The notes under the pieces were generated by a model that saw only the letters and a program-made list of their open reading frames with translations, was not told where the DNA came from and made no database searches. Both the position numbers and the translations under genes were made by a program. A DNA stretch of 64,000 nt from Pedobacter boryungensis (GTDB taxonomy: Bacteria; Bacteroidota; Bacteroidia; Sphingobacteriales; Sphingobacteriaceae): the NCBI RefSeq assembly GCF_013204825.1, contig NZ_JABMKV010000001.1, positions 372,001 to 436,000 on the forward strand. Reading direction: 5' to 3'. Below are positions 35,694-44,400 of this stretch, piece by piece. Each line of letters opens with the position of its first letter. Position 1 is the first letter of the stretch.

Positions 35694-36338
35694 ATGAAAT
35701 TGAAAATAAAAGTGTGCGGAATGACTCAAGCAGCTAATATTGCTGCCGTGGCAGAATTGCAACCAGACTATATTGGTTTTATTTTCTATGCTAAATCTCC
35801 ACGTTTTATTAGTGATATTTCTGCAGAACTGATTAAATATGTGCCATCAACAATAAAAACAACTGGTGTTTTTGTAAATGAAGATATAGAAACTGTTAAA
35901 ACCTACATCTTAAAATACAACTTAAAAGCGGTACAATTACATGGACAAGAAAGTACAGCATATTGCAATGAAATAAAATCCACAGGTGTGGAAGTAATTA
36001 AAGCTTTTGGTATAGATGAAAACTTTGATTTCTCTCAATTAGAAACATATTTAAATGCTATCGATTATTTTTTATTCGATACACAAACACCTGCTCATGG
36101 CGGCTCTGGTAAAGTATTCGATTGGAAATTATTAGAAAAGTACCCATTCGATAAACCATATTTCCTAAGCGGAGGCATTGATTTATCTCATGCAAGCATA
36201 TTGAAACAAATAAATGATCCAAGGCTTTATGCTATAGATGTAAATAGCAAATTTGAACTTGAGCCTGGATTAAAAGATGTTGAAAAATTAAAAGAATTTA
36301 TTACTGTTGTTAAAAACAATGGTAGAGTAAAGCAATAA
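35694..36338 (+). CDS. trpF: Phosphoribosylanthranilate isomerase
   Basis: This 214-residue TIM-barrel enzyme catalyses the Amadori rearrangement of phosphoribosylanthranilate. The catalytic Cys is in KVCGMTQ near the N-terminus and the general-acid Asp in [19 protein letters not shown]; the phosphate loop is [12 protein letters not shown]. It comes 5 bp before trpB. trpC (indole-glycerol-phosphate synthase), the next pathway step, is not in this operon. Confidence 0.96.
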   Translation: MKLKIKVCGMTQAANIAAVAELQPDYIGFIFYAKSPRFISDISAELIKYVPSTIKTTGVFVNEDIETVKTYILKYNLKAVQLHGQESTAYCNEIKSTGVEVIKAFGIDENFDFSQLETYLNAIDYFLFDTQTPAHGGSGKVFDWKLLEKYPFDKPYFLSGGIDLSHASILKQINDPRLYAIDVNSKFELEPGLKDVEKLKEFITVVKNNGRVKQ

Positions 36339-36343
36339 TAATT

Positions 36344-37525
36344 ATGAGCTATTTTGTAAACGAGAAAGGGTATTACGGAGATTTTGGTGGAGCGTACATT
36401 CCTGAAATGTTATATCCAAATGTGGAAGAATTAAGACAACAGTACTTGTCAATTATTCATGAAGAGAGCTTTCAGCAAGAGTTTAAAGCGCTACTTAAAG
36501 ATTACGTTGGCCGCCCATCACCATTGTATTTAGCTAAACGTTTATCTGGAAAATATGGTGCAAATATTTTTTTAAAGCGAGAAGACTTAAACCATACAGG
36601 TGCGCACAAAATAAACAATACCATCGGACAGATTTTACTTGCCGAACGATTAGGTAAAAAACGTATCATTGCCGAAACTGGCGCTGGTCAGCATGGAGTA
36701 GCAACAGCAACAGTTTGCGCTTTACGTGGTTTAGAATGTGTAGTGTATATGGGAGAAGTTGATATCAAACGCCAAGCGCCAAACGTAGCACGTATGAAAA
36801 TGTTGGGAGCAAAAGTTGTTCCTGCAACATCGGGTAGTAAAACCTTAAAAGATGCAACCAACGAAGCGATGAGAGATTGGATTAACAATCCTGTCGATAC
36901 CCATTATATCATCGGTTCGGTTGTTGGCCCTCATCCATATCCAGATATGGTTTCTATTTTTCAATCTATAATTTCCGAAGAAACTAAGAAACAATTATTA
37001 GAGCAAACAGGTAAAGACCAACCCGATTATGTAATGGCTTGTGTAGGTGGTGGCAGTAATGCTGCTGGTATGTTCTATCATTTTATTGATGATGAAAGCG
37101 TAAAATTAATTGCTGTAGAAGCTGGTGGTAAAGGTGTAGATTCTGGTTTATCAGCTGCTACAACATATTTAGGTAAAGAAGGAGTTTTGCATGGCAGCAG
37201 AAGTATTTTAATGCAAACACCAGATGGACAAGTAGTAGAACCACATTCGGTTTCTGCGGGATTAGATTATCCTGGTATTGGACCACAACATGCACATTTA
37301 TTTAAAACCGGTCGTGGCAAATACGTTTCTATCACCGATGACGAATCACTAAATGCTGGTTTATTGTTAACCCAATTAGAAGGAATTATTCCGGCAATTG
37401 AAAGTGCCCATGCCTTAGCTTATCTAGAATACATGAAATTTAAGGGGGGCGAAAATGTAGTCGTTTGTTTATCCGGTAGGGGAGATAAAGACATGGAAAC
37501 CTACATGAAGCATTTTAATTTATAA
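36344..37525 (+). CDS. trpB: Tryptophan synthase beta subunit
   Basis: This 393-residue PLP enzyme condenses indole with serine. The PLP lysine is in HTGAHKINN, the phosphate loop is [10 protein letters not shown], and the family-typical ending with RGDKDM is present. N-terminal [13 protein letters not shown] is the standard TrpB1 start. It works as an alpha2-beta2 complex with TrpA, encoded 98 bp downstream after a third palindromic repeat. Confidence 0.97.
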   Translation: MSYFVNEKGYYGDFGGAYIPEMLYPNVEELRQQYLSIIHEESFQQEFKALLKDYVGRPSPLYLAKRLSGKYGANIFLKREDLNHTGAHKINNTIGQILLAERLGKKRIIAETGAGQHGVATATVCALRGLECVVYMGEVDIKRQAPNVARMKMLGAKVVPATSGSKTLKDATNEAMRDWINNPVDTHYIIGSVVGPHPYPDMVSIFQSIISEETKKQLLEQTGKDQPDYVMACVGGGSNAAGMFYHFIDDESVKLIAVEAGGKGVDSGLSAATTYLGKEGVLHGSRSILMQTPDGQVVEPHSVSAGLDYPGIGPQHAHLFKTGRGKYVSITDDESLNAGLLLTQLEGIIPAIESAHALAYLEYMKFKGGENVVVCLSGRGDKDMETYMKHFNL

Positions 37526-37532
37526 AATAATT

Positions 37533-37609
37533 CGTCATTGCGAGGTACGAAGCAATCTTAAAACGATTTAACTTTTGCAGGAAATTACTTCATAAAGCTC
37601 GCAACAACA
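37533..37609. repeat. Large palindromic intergenic repeat, copy 3 (right arm eroded)
   Basis: The left arm (37533-37557) matches copy 1 at all but one position. The right arm (about 37583-37609) is recognisable but has many transitions and small indels. It sits between trpB and trpA. Confidence 0.7.
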
Positions 37610-37623
37610 GCAACAATAAAATT

Positions 37624-38394
37624 ATGAACAGATTACAACAACTCTTCCAAAATAAAAAGAAAGATATTCTTTCCATTTACTATACAGCTGGTTACCCGAA
37701 TTTAAATGACACTTTACAAATTGCCGAAGCTTTAGAAAAAGCAGGTGCAGATTTTTTAGAAATAGGTTTCCCTTATTCAGATCCTGTTGCCGATGGACCA
37801 ATTATACAAGCTAGTAGTAAGCAATCTTTAGATCAGGGAATGACCTTGCAAATATTGTTTAGTCAGTTGAAAGATCTCCGTAAAACGGTAACTATTCCAA
37901 TTCTATTAATGGGCTATGTTAATCCTGTTTTACAATTTGGAGTAGAAAATTTCTGTAAAGCTTGTGCTGAAATAGGAATAGATGGTTGCATTATTCCCGA
38001 TTTACCAATGTATGAATATGAAGAATTATATCATAGCTGTTTCGAGGAACATGGTGTGAGTAATATTTTTTTAGTTACACCTCAAACTTCCGAAGAGCGT
38101 ATTCGTAAAATAGATGGTTTAAGTAATGCCTTTATTTATCTTTTATCATCAGCAGCTACTACAGGTAAAAACCTTGATGTTTCAGCAAACGCTAGAACTT
38201 ATTTTGCTCGTATTAAAGCAATGGATTTAAAAAATCCTTTAATGATTGGATTTGGAATTTCTGATAAACAAACATTTGATGCTGCAAACGAATATGCTAG
38301 TGGTGCAATTATAGGCAGTGCTTTTGTAAAATGTTTAGCTAATGGTGATGTAGAGAAAAATGTAAAAACGTTTATGAAAGAGTTTAGAAACTAA
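37624..38394 (+). CDS. trpA: Tryptophan synthase alpha subunit
   Basis: This 256-residue TIM barrel cleaves indole-3-glycerol phosphate to indole. The catalytic Glu is in LEIGFPYSDPVADGP and the Asp in IPDLPMYEYEE; the phosphate-binding part GFGISDKQTF and GSAFVK are normal. It is the last gene of the operon and is followed by an imperfect hairpin. Confidence 0.96.
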   Translation: MNRLQQLFQNKKKDILSIYYTAGYPNLNDTLQIAEALEKAGADFLEIGFPYSDPVADGPIIQASSKQSLDQGMTLQILFSQLKDLRKTVTIPILLMGYVNPVLQFGVENFCKACAEIGIDGCIIPDLPMYEYEELYHSCFEEHGVSNIFLVTPQTSEERIRKIDGLSNAFIYLLSSAATTGKNLDVSANARTYFARIKAMDLKNPLMIGFGISDKQTFDAANEYASGAIIGSAFVKCLANGDVEKNVKTFMKEFRN

Positions 38395-38405
38395 GCTTCA
38401 ATAGA

Positions 38406-38452
38406 GCTAAAAGTTATAATCTATCTTTATTTGATAAATTATAACCTTTAGT
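38406..38452. terminator. Imperfect hairpin between trpA and the GH2 gene
   Basis: GCTAAAAGTTATAAT pairs with ATTATAACCTTTAGT (one mismatch, one G-T) across a 17-nt loop. It lies between the convergent trpA and glycoside hydrolase genes. The stem is AT-rich, so termination is possible but not strong. Confidence 0.5.
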
Positions 38453-38461
38453 TCAATATCA

Positions 38462-40300
38462 TTATTTCATTTGTACCAATGCTGGATTAAACACCTTAGC
38501 ATTTGACTTAAAAATTGCCGAAGGCACTTTAATTACTTTTCTATCGTAAGTAATTAATCCATTTACCTCAACTTCTACATCAGTTGTTTGGGTATAAACT
38601 GCGGCAGAAAGTCCCAATGGAATAAGTTCTGTTAAACGTGTGGTAAACAAATCGTATTTGGCAAACAATTCATCAGCAGTTTTAAAACTCTGATAACCCC
38701 AATTATTTTTCTGTTGCCAAGTATTTCCTTCTACCGGAAGTCCTAAACCACCATATTCGCCTAAAACCAATATGCTCGTTTTTCCAAATAAATCTGGTCT
38801 AGGCATTGCAGGCTGCGGGTAACTATGAATATCAGTAAAATGACCAGTATTAAAAAAATTCCCACCACTAGCACTATTTACTAATCTAGAAGGATCTTTC
38901 TTCATTGTCCATTCTGTAATTTCTACCGTTTTGAACTGACCCCAAGCCTCATTAAAAGGAACCCAGACTACTATTGATGGGAAATTATGCAATGCATCCA
39001 TAATTGCATTCCATTCTTTTTTATAATAACCTTCAGATTCAGAAGTCCGATTTTTATCAGTTTCATTATTAATTGTTCCAGGATTTGGGTTCCAGCCATT
39101 ACCTAAATCTCCACTTGGCATATCTTGCCATAATAACATTCCCGCTTTATCACAGTAATTATAATACCTAGCCGATTCTACTTTAATATGTTTTCTGATC
39201 ATATTAAAACCCATTTTCTTCAACTCGTCTATATCAAATTTCATGGCTTCTTCTGTTGGAGGAGTGTATAAACCATCTGGCCACCAACCCTGATCTAAAG
39301 GACCAAATTGAAATAAGAATTGATTGTTCAGCAACATTCGTTTTATTCCTTTGGCATCTGTTCCGACAGAGATTTTCCGCATTGCGAAATAACTAGTTAC
39401 TTGATCTATAGTTTTATTATTTCTAATTAAACTGATGCGTAAATCATACAAAAACGGACTTGTCGGCGACCATAATTTCTCATTATTCAGTTTAAGCACA
39501 ATAGCATCAGCAGTTGCTGAAGTATTTTCGGCAATTACCTGATTTCCTTCAACTACTTCCACTTTAAATTTATCGGTTGGTTGCGTAGCGCTAAATGTTC
39601 CCGAAACAGTTATGGTATGCGCATCAATATCTGGTGTTTGTTTAGTAGCAACAATATAACTTTCCGGTACAGCTTCAAGCCAAACGGTTTGCCAAATCCC
39701 TGTAACTGGTGTATACCAAATGCCATGTGGCTTTTTTACCTGTTTGCCTCTTGGTTGTGGACCATCATCTGTTGGATCCCACACACGAATTTTAATTTCT
39801 TGAGTTGCTCCTTTTTTTAATGCCGAAGTAATGTTGAAACTAAACGGATCAAATCCACCTTCGTGTGTACCTACGCTTTTGCCATTTATAAAAACTTCTG
39901 TTTGCCAATCTACAGCACCAAAATTTAATAAAACTTGTTTTCCTCGCAATGCAGATGAGATAGTAATTTCATTTTTATACCATAGCACACTGTCTTTTCC
40001 AACAGTTTTTTGAACGCCAGACAAAGCCGATTCGACTGCAAATGGAACTAAAATCTTTCCATCATACTTAGTTGGAGTTTCATTTTTTGGCACAATAGCA
40101 TATTCCCATAAACCATTTAAATTTTGCCAGTTGTTTCTTACTAATTGCGGTCTTGGGTATTCTGGTAATGGCAAATTAGGGTTTACCTGCGTTGCCCATG
40201 GAGTTAAAATCTTATCATTTTTGAGTTTCCATTGAGATTGGGCATGTAATTGCACAATAAATAATGTCAAAATCGCTATTAAAAAGCATCTTATCTGCAT
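38462..40300 (-). CDS. Glycoside hydrolase family 2 enzyme (beta-galactosidase/glucuronidase-like)
   Basis: This 612-residue protein has a signal peptide (MQIRCFLIAILTLFIVQLHAQ). Three GH2 domains follow: a sugar-binding jelly roll (about 40-210, with GLWEYAIVPKNE and GGFDPFSFNIT), an immunoglobulin-like domain (about 215-310), and the TIM barrel. The acid/base Glu is in VPFNEAWG near residue 450 and the likely nucleophile Glu in LGEYGGLG near 514. The short length, about that of beta-glucuronidases, excludes LacZ-type five-domain enzymes. Substrate unknown. It is transcribed alone, with three 21-bp-spaced repeats 120-175 bp upstream of its start codon. Confidence 0.9.
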   Translation of the reverse strand: MQIRCFLIAILTLFIVQLHAQSQWKLKNDKILTPWATQVNPNLPLPEYPRPQLVRNNWQNLNGLWEYAIVPKNETPTKYDGKILVPFAVESALSGVQKTVGKDSVLWYKNEITISSALRGKQVLLNFGAVDWQTEVFINGKSVGTHEGGFDPFSFNITSALKKGATQEIKIRVWDPTDDGPQPRGKQVKKPHGIWYTPVTGIWQTVWLEAVPESYIVATKQTPDIDAHTITVSGTFSATQPTDKFKVEVVEGNQVIAENTSATADAIVLKLNNEKLWSPTSPFLYDLRISLIRNNKTIDQVTSYFAMRKISVGTDAKGIKRMLLNNQFLFQFGPLDQGWWPDGLYTPPTEEAMKFDIDELKKMGFNMIRKHIKVESARYYNYCDKAGMLLWQDMPSGDLGNGWNPNPGTINNETDKNRTSESEGYYKKEWNAIMDALHNFPSIVVWVPFNEAWGQFKTVEITEWTMKKDPSRLVNSASGGNFFNTGHFTDIHSYPQPAMPRPDLFGKTSILVLGEYGGLGLPVEGNTWQQKNNWGYQSFKTADELFAKYDLFTTRLTELIPLGLSAAVYTQTTDVEVEVNGLITYDRKVIKVPSAIFKSNAKVFNPALVQMK

Positions 40301-40419
40301 AATTGTATTAGATTAGTTCAGAACTAAAACTAATATAGTTTATTTTAATATAATTATTAGTCATCTCAGAAAAGCAGTTTGCAGTTTGCCCAATTAAAAT
40401 GTATATGTAGTTGGGAATT

Positions 40420-40474
40420 AGACTTCTTGCTTGTGCCGGAAGACTTCTCGCTTATGAAATTAGACTTTTTGCTC
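40420..40474. repeat. Three 13-bp repeats with exact 21-bp period
   Basis: AGACTTCTTGCTT (40420), AGACTTCTCGCTT (40441) and AGACTTTTTGCTC (40462) start 21 bp apart, two helical turns. They lie between the PorP/SprF-like and GH2 genes, upstream of the latter. They could be an operator array or a remnant of an intergenic repeat family. Confidence 0.65.
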
Positions 40475-40509
40475 TTTCAACCTTTAACTTCAACTATTCG
40501 AAGCATAAA

Positions 40510-41427
40510 TTACTTAAATAGTGTCGCTTTTAAACTAATCTCAAAAGTGCCGTTAGCAGAGCCTTGCAAGGCAGATGTTTCGGTAGTGTAGAAACCCATA
40601 ATAGCTAAAGATGACTTGTAATTTATACCTGCCCCAAAAGATGCACTTTTGCTACTATGATACATTCCCATTAGATACACTTTATTGGTAAAATTTAAGT
40701 TTGCACCTGCATCCCAAATATTATCATAGCCTTTAATATCTCTATAAGCAACTTTCGGTTCAATTTCTATCGCGTTAGCACCAACTCCAGTATTAATTTT
40801 ATAACTAATAGCTGCATAAAACAAAGAACGATCTACATTATTATCATCCTCTTGTTTAATAAAACTTCTAATATTTGGAATTACACCTTCTACATTTAAG
40901 GTATTACTGGTATAGGCAATGCCAAAATCTCCATCAAATAAAGAACCTTTATTGTTAAATTGAGCAATAGTGGGGTCGGTCATATCGCCATTTACACCAT
41001 TATAATCAACATGCTCATTCATGATACCTATTGATGCGCCAAAGTTTAATTTCTGATCATCGTTGTTTAAAGGCAAATGATAAGCATAAGTTGCCATTGC
41101 TTTAGTGCGCTGTAAAGAACCTGCTTTTTCATTGTAAACATTAATACCTAAACCCACTTTGTTTAGTTTATAATCTGCTGTAATAGATTGGGTACTAGGT
41201 GAACCTGGAATATTACTCCATTGCTTACGATAGTTTAAGTTCAAGTTTAAGCCATCAGTTAATCCCGCATAAGCGGGATTAATTTGGTATTGATTTAAAA
41301 AATATTGTGAACTTAAAGGGTTAAGCTGTGCACTTGCTTTATTAGTTAGTGATGTTAAAATTGTTGTTAACAAAAGCAAGCAAAAGATATGCTTAAACAT
41401 ACTATATATTTTAGAATTGAATTTCAT
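40510..41427 (-). CDS. PorP/SprF family type IX secretion membrane protein
   Basis: This 305-residue protein has a signal peptide ending NKASAQ and the family signature QLNPLSSQYFLNQYQINPAYAGL. Beta-barrel strands fill the rest (for example LNLNLNYRKQWSNIPGSPSTQSI). An internal ATG at 41400 would give a shorter signal peptide and is equally possible. PorP/SprF-like outer-membrane proteins pair with secreted proteins carrying a type B sorting domain and are needed for their release or anchoring. Such a substrate is encoded 14 bp upstream in the same direction, so the two form an export pair. Confidence 0.93.
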   Translation of the reverse strand: MKFNSKIYSMFKHIFCLLLLTTILTSLTNKASAQLNPLSSQYFLNQYQINPAYAGLTDGLNLNLNYRKQWSNIPGSPSTQSITADYKLNKVGLGINVYNEKAGSLQRTKAMATYAYHLPLNNDDQKLNFGASIGIMNEHVDYNGVNGDMTDPTIAQFNNKGSLFDGDFGIAYTSNTLNVEGVIPNIRSFIKQEDDNNVDRSLFYAAISYKINTGVGANAIEIEPKVAYRDIKGYDNIWDAGANLNFTNKVYLMGMYHSSKSASFGAGINYKSSLAIMGFYTTETSALQGSANGTFEISLKATLFK

Positions 41428-41441
41428 GTGATTTAATACAA

Positions 41442-44400
41442 TTAGTTTCTTACAATAGTGATATAACCTTTAAACGGAGCGATGTTGGTGCCAAAATCTA
41501 TGGTGTAATAATAGGTATCTGATGCAAGTGGAACTCCGTTAAATGTTCCATCCCATTGATTGTCATACCCTTTTTTAGTATATACTGTTCTGCCAGATCT
41601 ATCGAAAATCTTAACCGTATTGTTAGGATAATAATCTATGTTTTGAATAACAAACTTATCATTCTTACCATCGCCATTTGGCGTTAAAATGTTTAGTGCA
41701 GTAATTTGATAGTCATCTGAAACCTGAATGGTAATTGACTGGCTAGTTGTACAACCAGTTGCATTTGTTCCTGTTACCGTATAGGTAGTTGTTTGTTTAG
41801 GTCTAACAGTTAGCGTAGCAGTTCCTTGTCCAGCAATAATATCTGAACTTGGCAACCATGTATAACTTACTGCACCACTTGCTGATAGTATTACAGATGT
41901 GCCTTTAGAAATAGTTATACCATTGTTACTTGCTACATTGATAACTGGTAAAGCGTTTATAGTTACAGTTGCTGTATTTGTTTGCGCCTGACTTCCGTAA
42001 GCATCGGCTACGCTAACTAAAGCATAAATAAATGTACCTGCAACATTTGTTGGCGCATTTAAACTTACTGTAGTTGATGTAGAAGTAATAGTTCTATTGC
42101 TACTTCCGTTTACAGTATAGGTAAATGTATATGGAGCAGTACCAGCAGCGCCAGTAAAGGTAACCACAGGTGATGTACCGTTAATACATACTGGACCTGA
42201 ACTTGCTATTGTTGCAACTGGTAAAGGACGAATGGTAATTGTTGCTGTACCAGTTTGTACTTGTCCGCAATTTGCATCAGCTACACTAACTAAATTGTAG
42301 GCAAAAATGCCAACTACATTGGTTGGAGCGGTTACAGTTACACTGTTTCCAGTTGTGGTGGTTACTGTTTTATTTGTGCCGCCATTAATATTATAGGTAA
42401 AAGTATACGGAGCAGTTCCATTTGCACCTGTAAATGTAACAAATGGGGCAGTTGCATTTGCAGGAACTGCTGTAGTCCCAGCTATTGTAGCAGTTGCTAA
42501 GCTATTTACGGTTAATTTAAAGGTTTTGCTTGTGGTATTAATTCCATCAAAATCTGTATTGCCATTATCTGTAACGGTTACTGTAATGTTAGCCACACCA
42601 CTCACATTATTTTTTAAATGATAAGTTAGTGTACCTTTATCAGTTCCATTGGGTGCAACGGTTAGGATATCAAATAAATTTGCATTATCAGAAGTCACCG
42701 TTAATGTTGTAGTTTGTGAGGTTTCTGCGCCTGCAGATATTCCTGTTAAAGCTACTGTTTGGTTTACTCCAGTATAACATATCGATTGATTTGCAATAGC
42801 TGCTAAAGTTGGTTCATCATTACCAAATAAATATCTTGATCTTATTGGATAATGATCCGTTGTAGTTGTGTTATAATTTGTAACTAAGTTTTTAACTGCA
42901 TCTAATACTTCGGCAGTGCCAGGTACATAATTTGCATTTAAGGCTTTTGTAATAATTACATTGTCAATAACAGTTGGGAAACCTGCAGTTGATTGCTTTC
43001 CGGCTAAACTTAAAGGTAAAGTAATAGGAAAGTAGTCTGTCGGCGCATTAATAAAATCTGAATACGAAGTTCCAGTACCAGCAGGCATTGGCGCAATTGT
43101 TTTATCAGGATCTAGAACATCGTTAAAATCACCCAAAATGATTACTTTTTTTCCGCTAAGGTTTGCGTCTATCCAATTTTTAAATTGAAGATTTCCACCT
43201 TTTCTACGGTTATAAGCATCAATTTGATCAGCAACAGGACCTGTATTTGCTTTTGCATGTATTTCTATAAACGTAACAATATCTTTTTTGCCGTTAATGG
43301 TTACTTCGGCTTCCACTGCAAAAGGAAAACGACCAGATGACCAGTTTTTATAAGGTGTTCCATCAACAAAAGTAGAAGCAACAGCTGGATTATAAGTGTC
43401 TTGTAATACGCCGTAAGTTCTAATTGGTTTAATAAGATCAGTGCGATACATAAATGCCAATTTTTGTGCTAGCGGATAATCTACATCTGCTTTATTATCT
43501 GCATAAGAACCAAATTCGCTGAAGATTACATTATAACCTGCTGGCAAAACTGTATTTCTAAATAAAGTTGTATCTACTACTTCGGCAAAGCCATATATAT
43601 CTGCATTAATATTATTGACTACTGTTTTAACGTTTGCGGCTTGTTGGGTATCATTTGATGGATCTTGTGCTGGACTGCCAAACCATTCGATATTCCAGTT
43701 TACAACTTCGAGTGTGTTAGCAATATCAAATGTATTACCAGATAGAGCTACATTTTTACCAGCAGAACCATTTGTGGTAATACTAACATTACCTGCATAT
43801 GTTGAATTTATAGCTGTTGGTGAAAACTTAGCATATACCGTTTGTGAGCTATTATTGATGGTTGCCTTGGTATAGGTTAGGCTTGAACCAAAAGTACCGC
43901 CACTTGTTTTTGATATGGTGAAATTTGCAGGAGCGGTTAATGTAACATCATCTGTTAAATTACCTGCGGAGAAACCGAAAGTTTTTTCAGTTGAGGTTGT
44001 GCCTGCAGATTGAAAACCAAAGTTTAAACTACTAGGAGAAGCTGTAATATCTACTGGCGGAACAGTAGGGGAATTTGTAACTGCAAAATCATCGATTGTC
44101 CAACGACTAGCCGATGAAGTAGTAGAGGTGTAGACAAATGCCACATATACTGGAGTAGCTTTGTACGCTGATAAATCTATAAAGTCTGATTTTGTCCAAG
44201 TATCGGATGCGGTTTCAGAGAATTTACCATCAATAGCTGTCCACGTTGCTAAGTTAGGATTTCCAGTTCCTGTATAATTGGTTGATATTTTAAGTTGAAG
44301 TTTATCACCCGCAAATGCAGATCTTGTCCAAAAAGATAACACCGCATAATTCATAGCTGATAAATTCAATGCAGGAGAAATTAACCAATCTTCATTAAGG

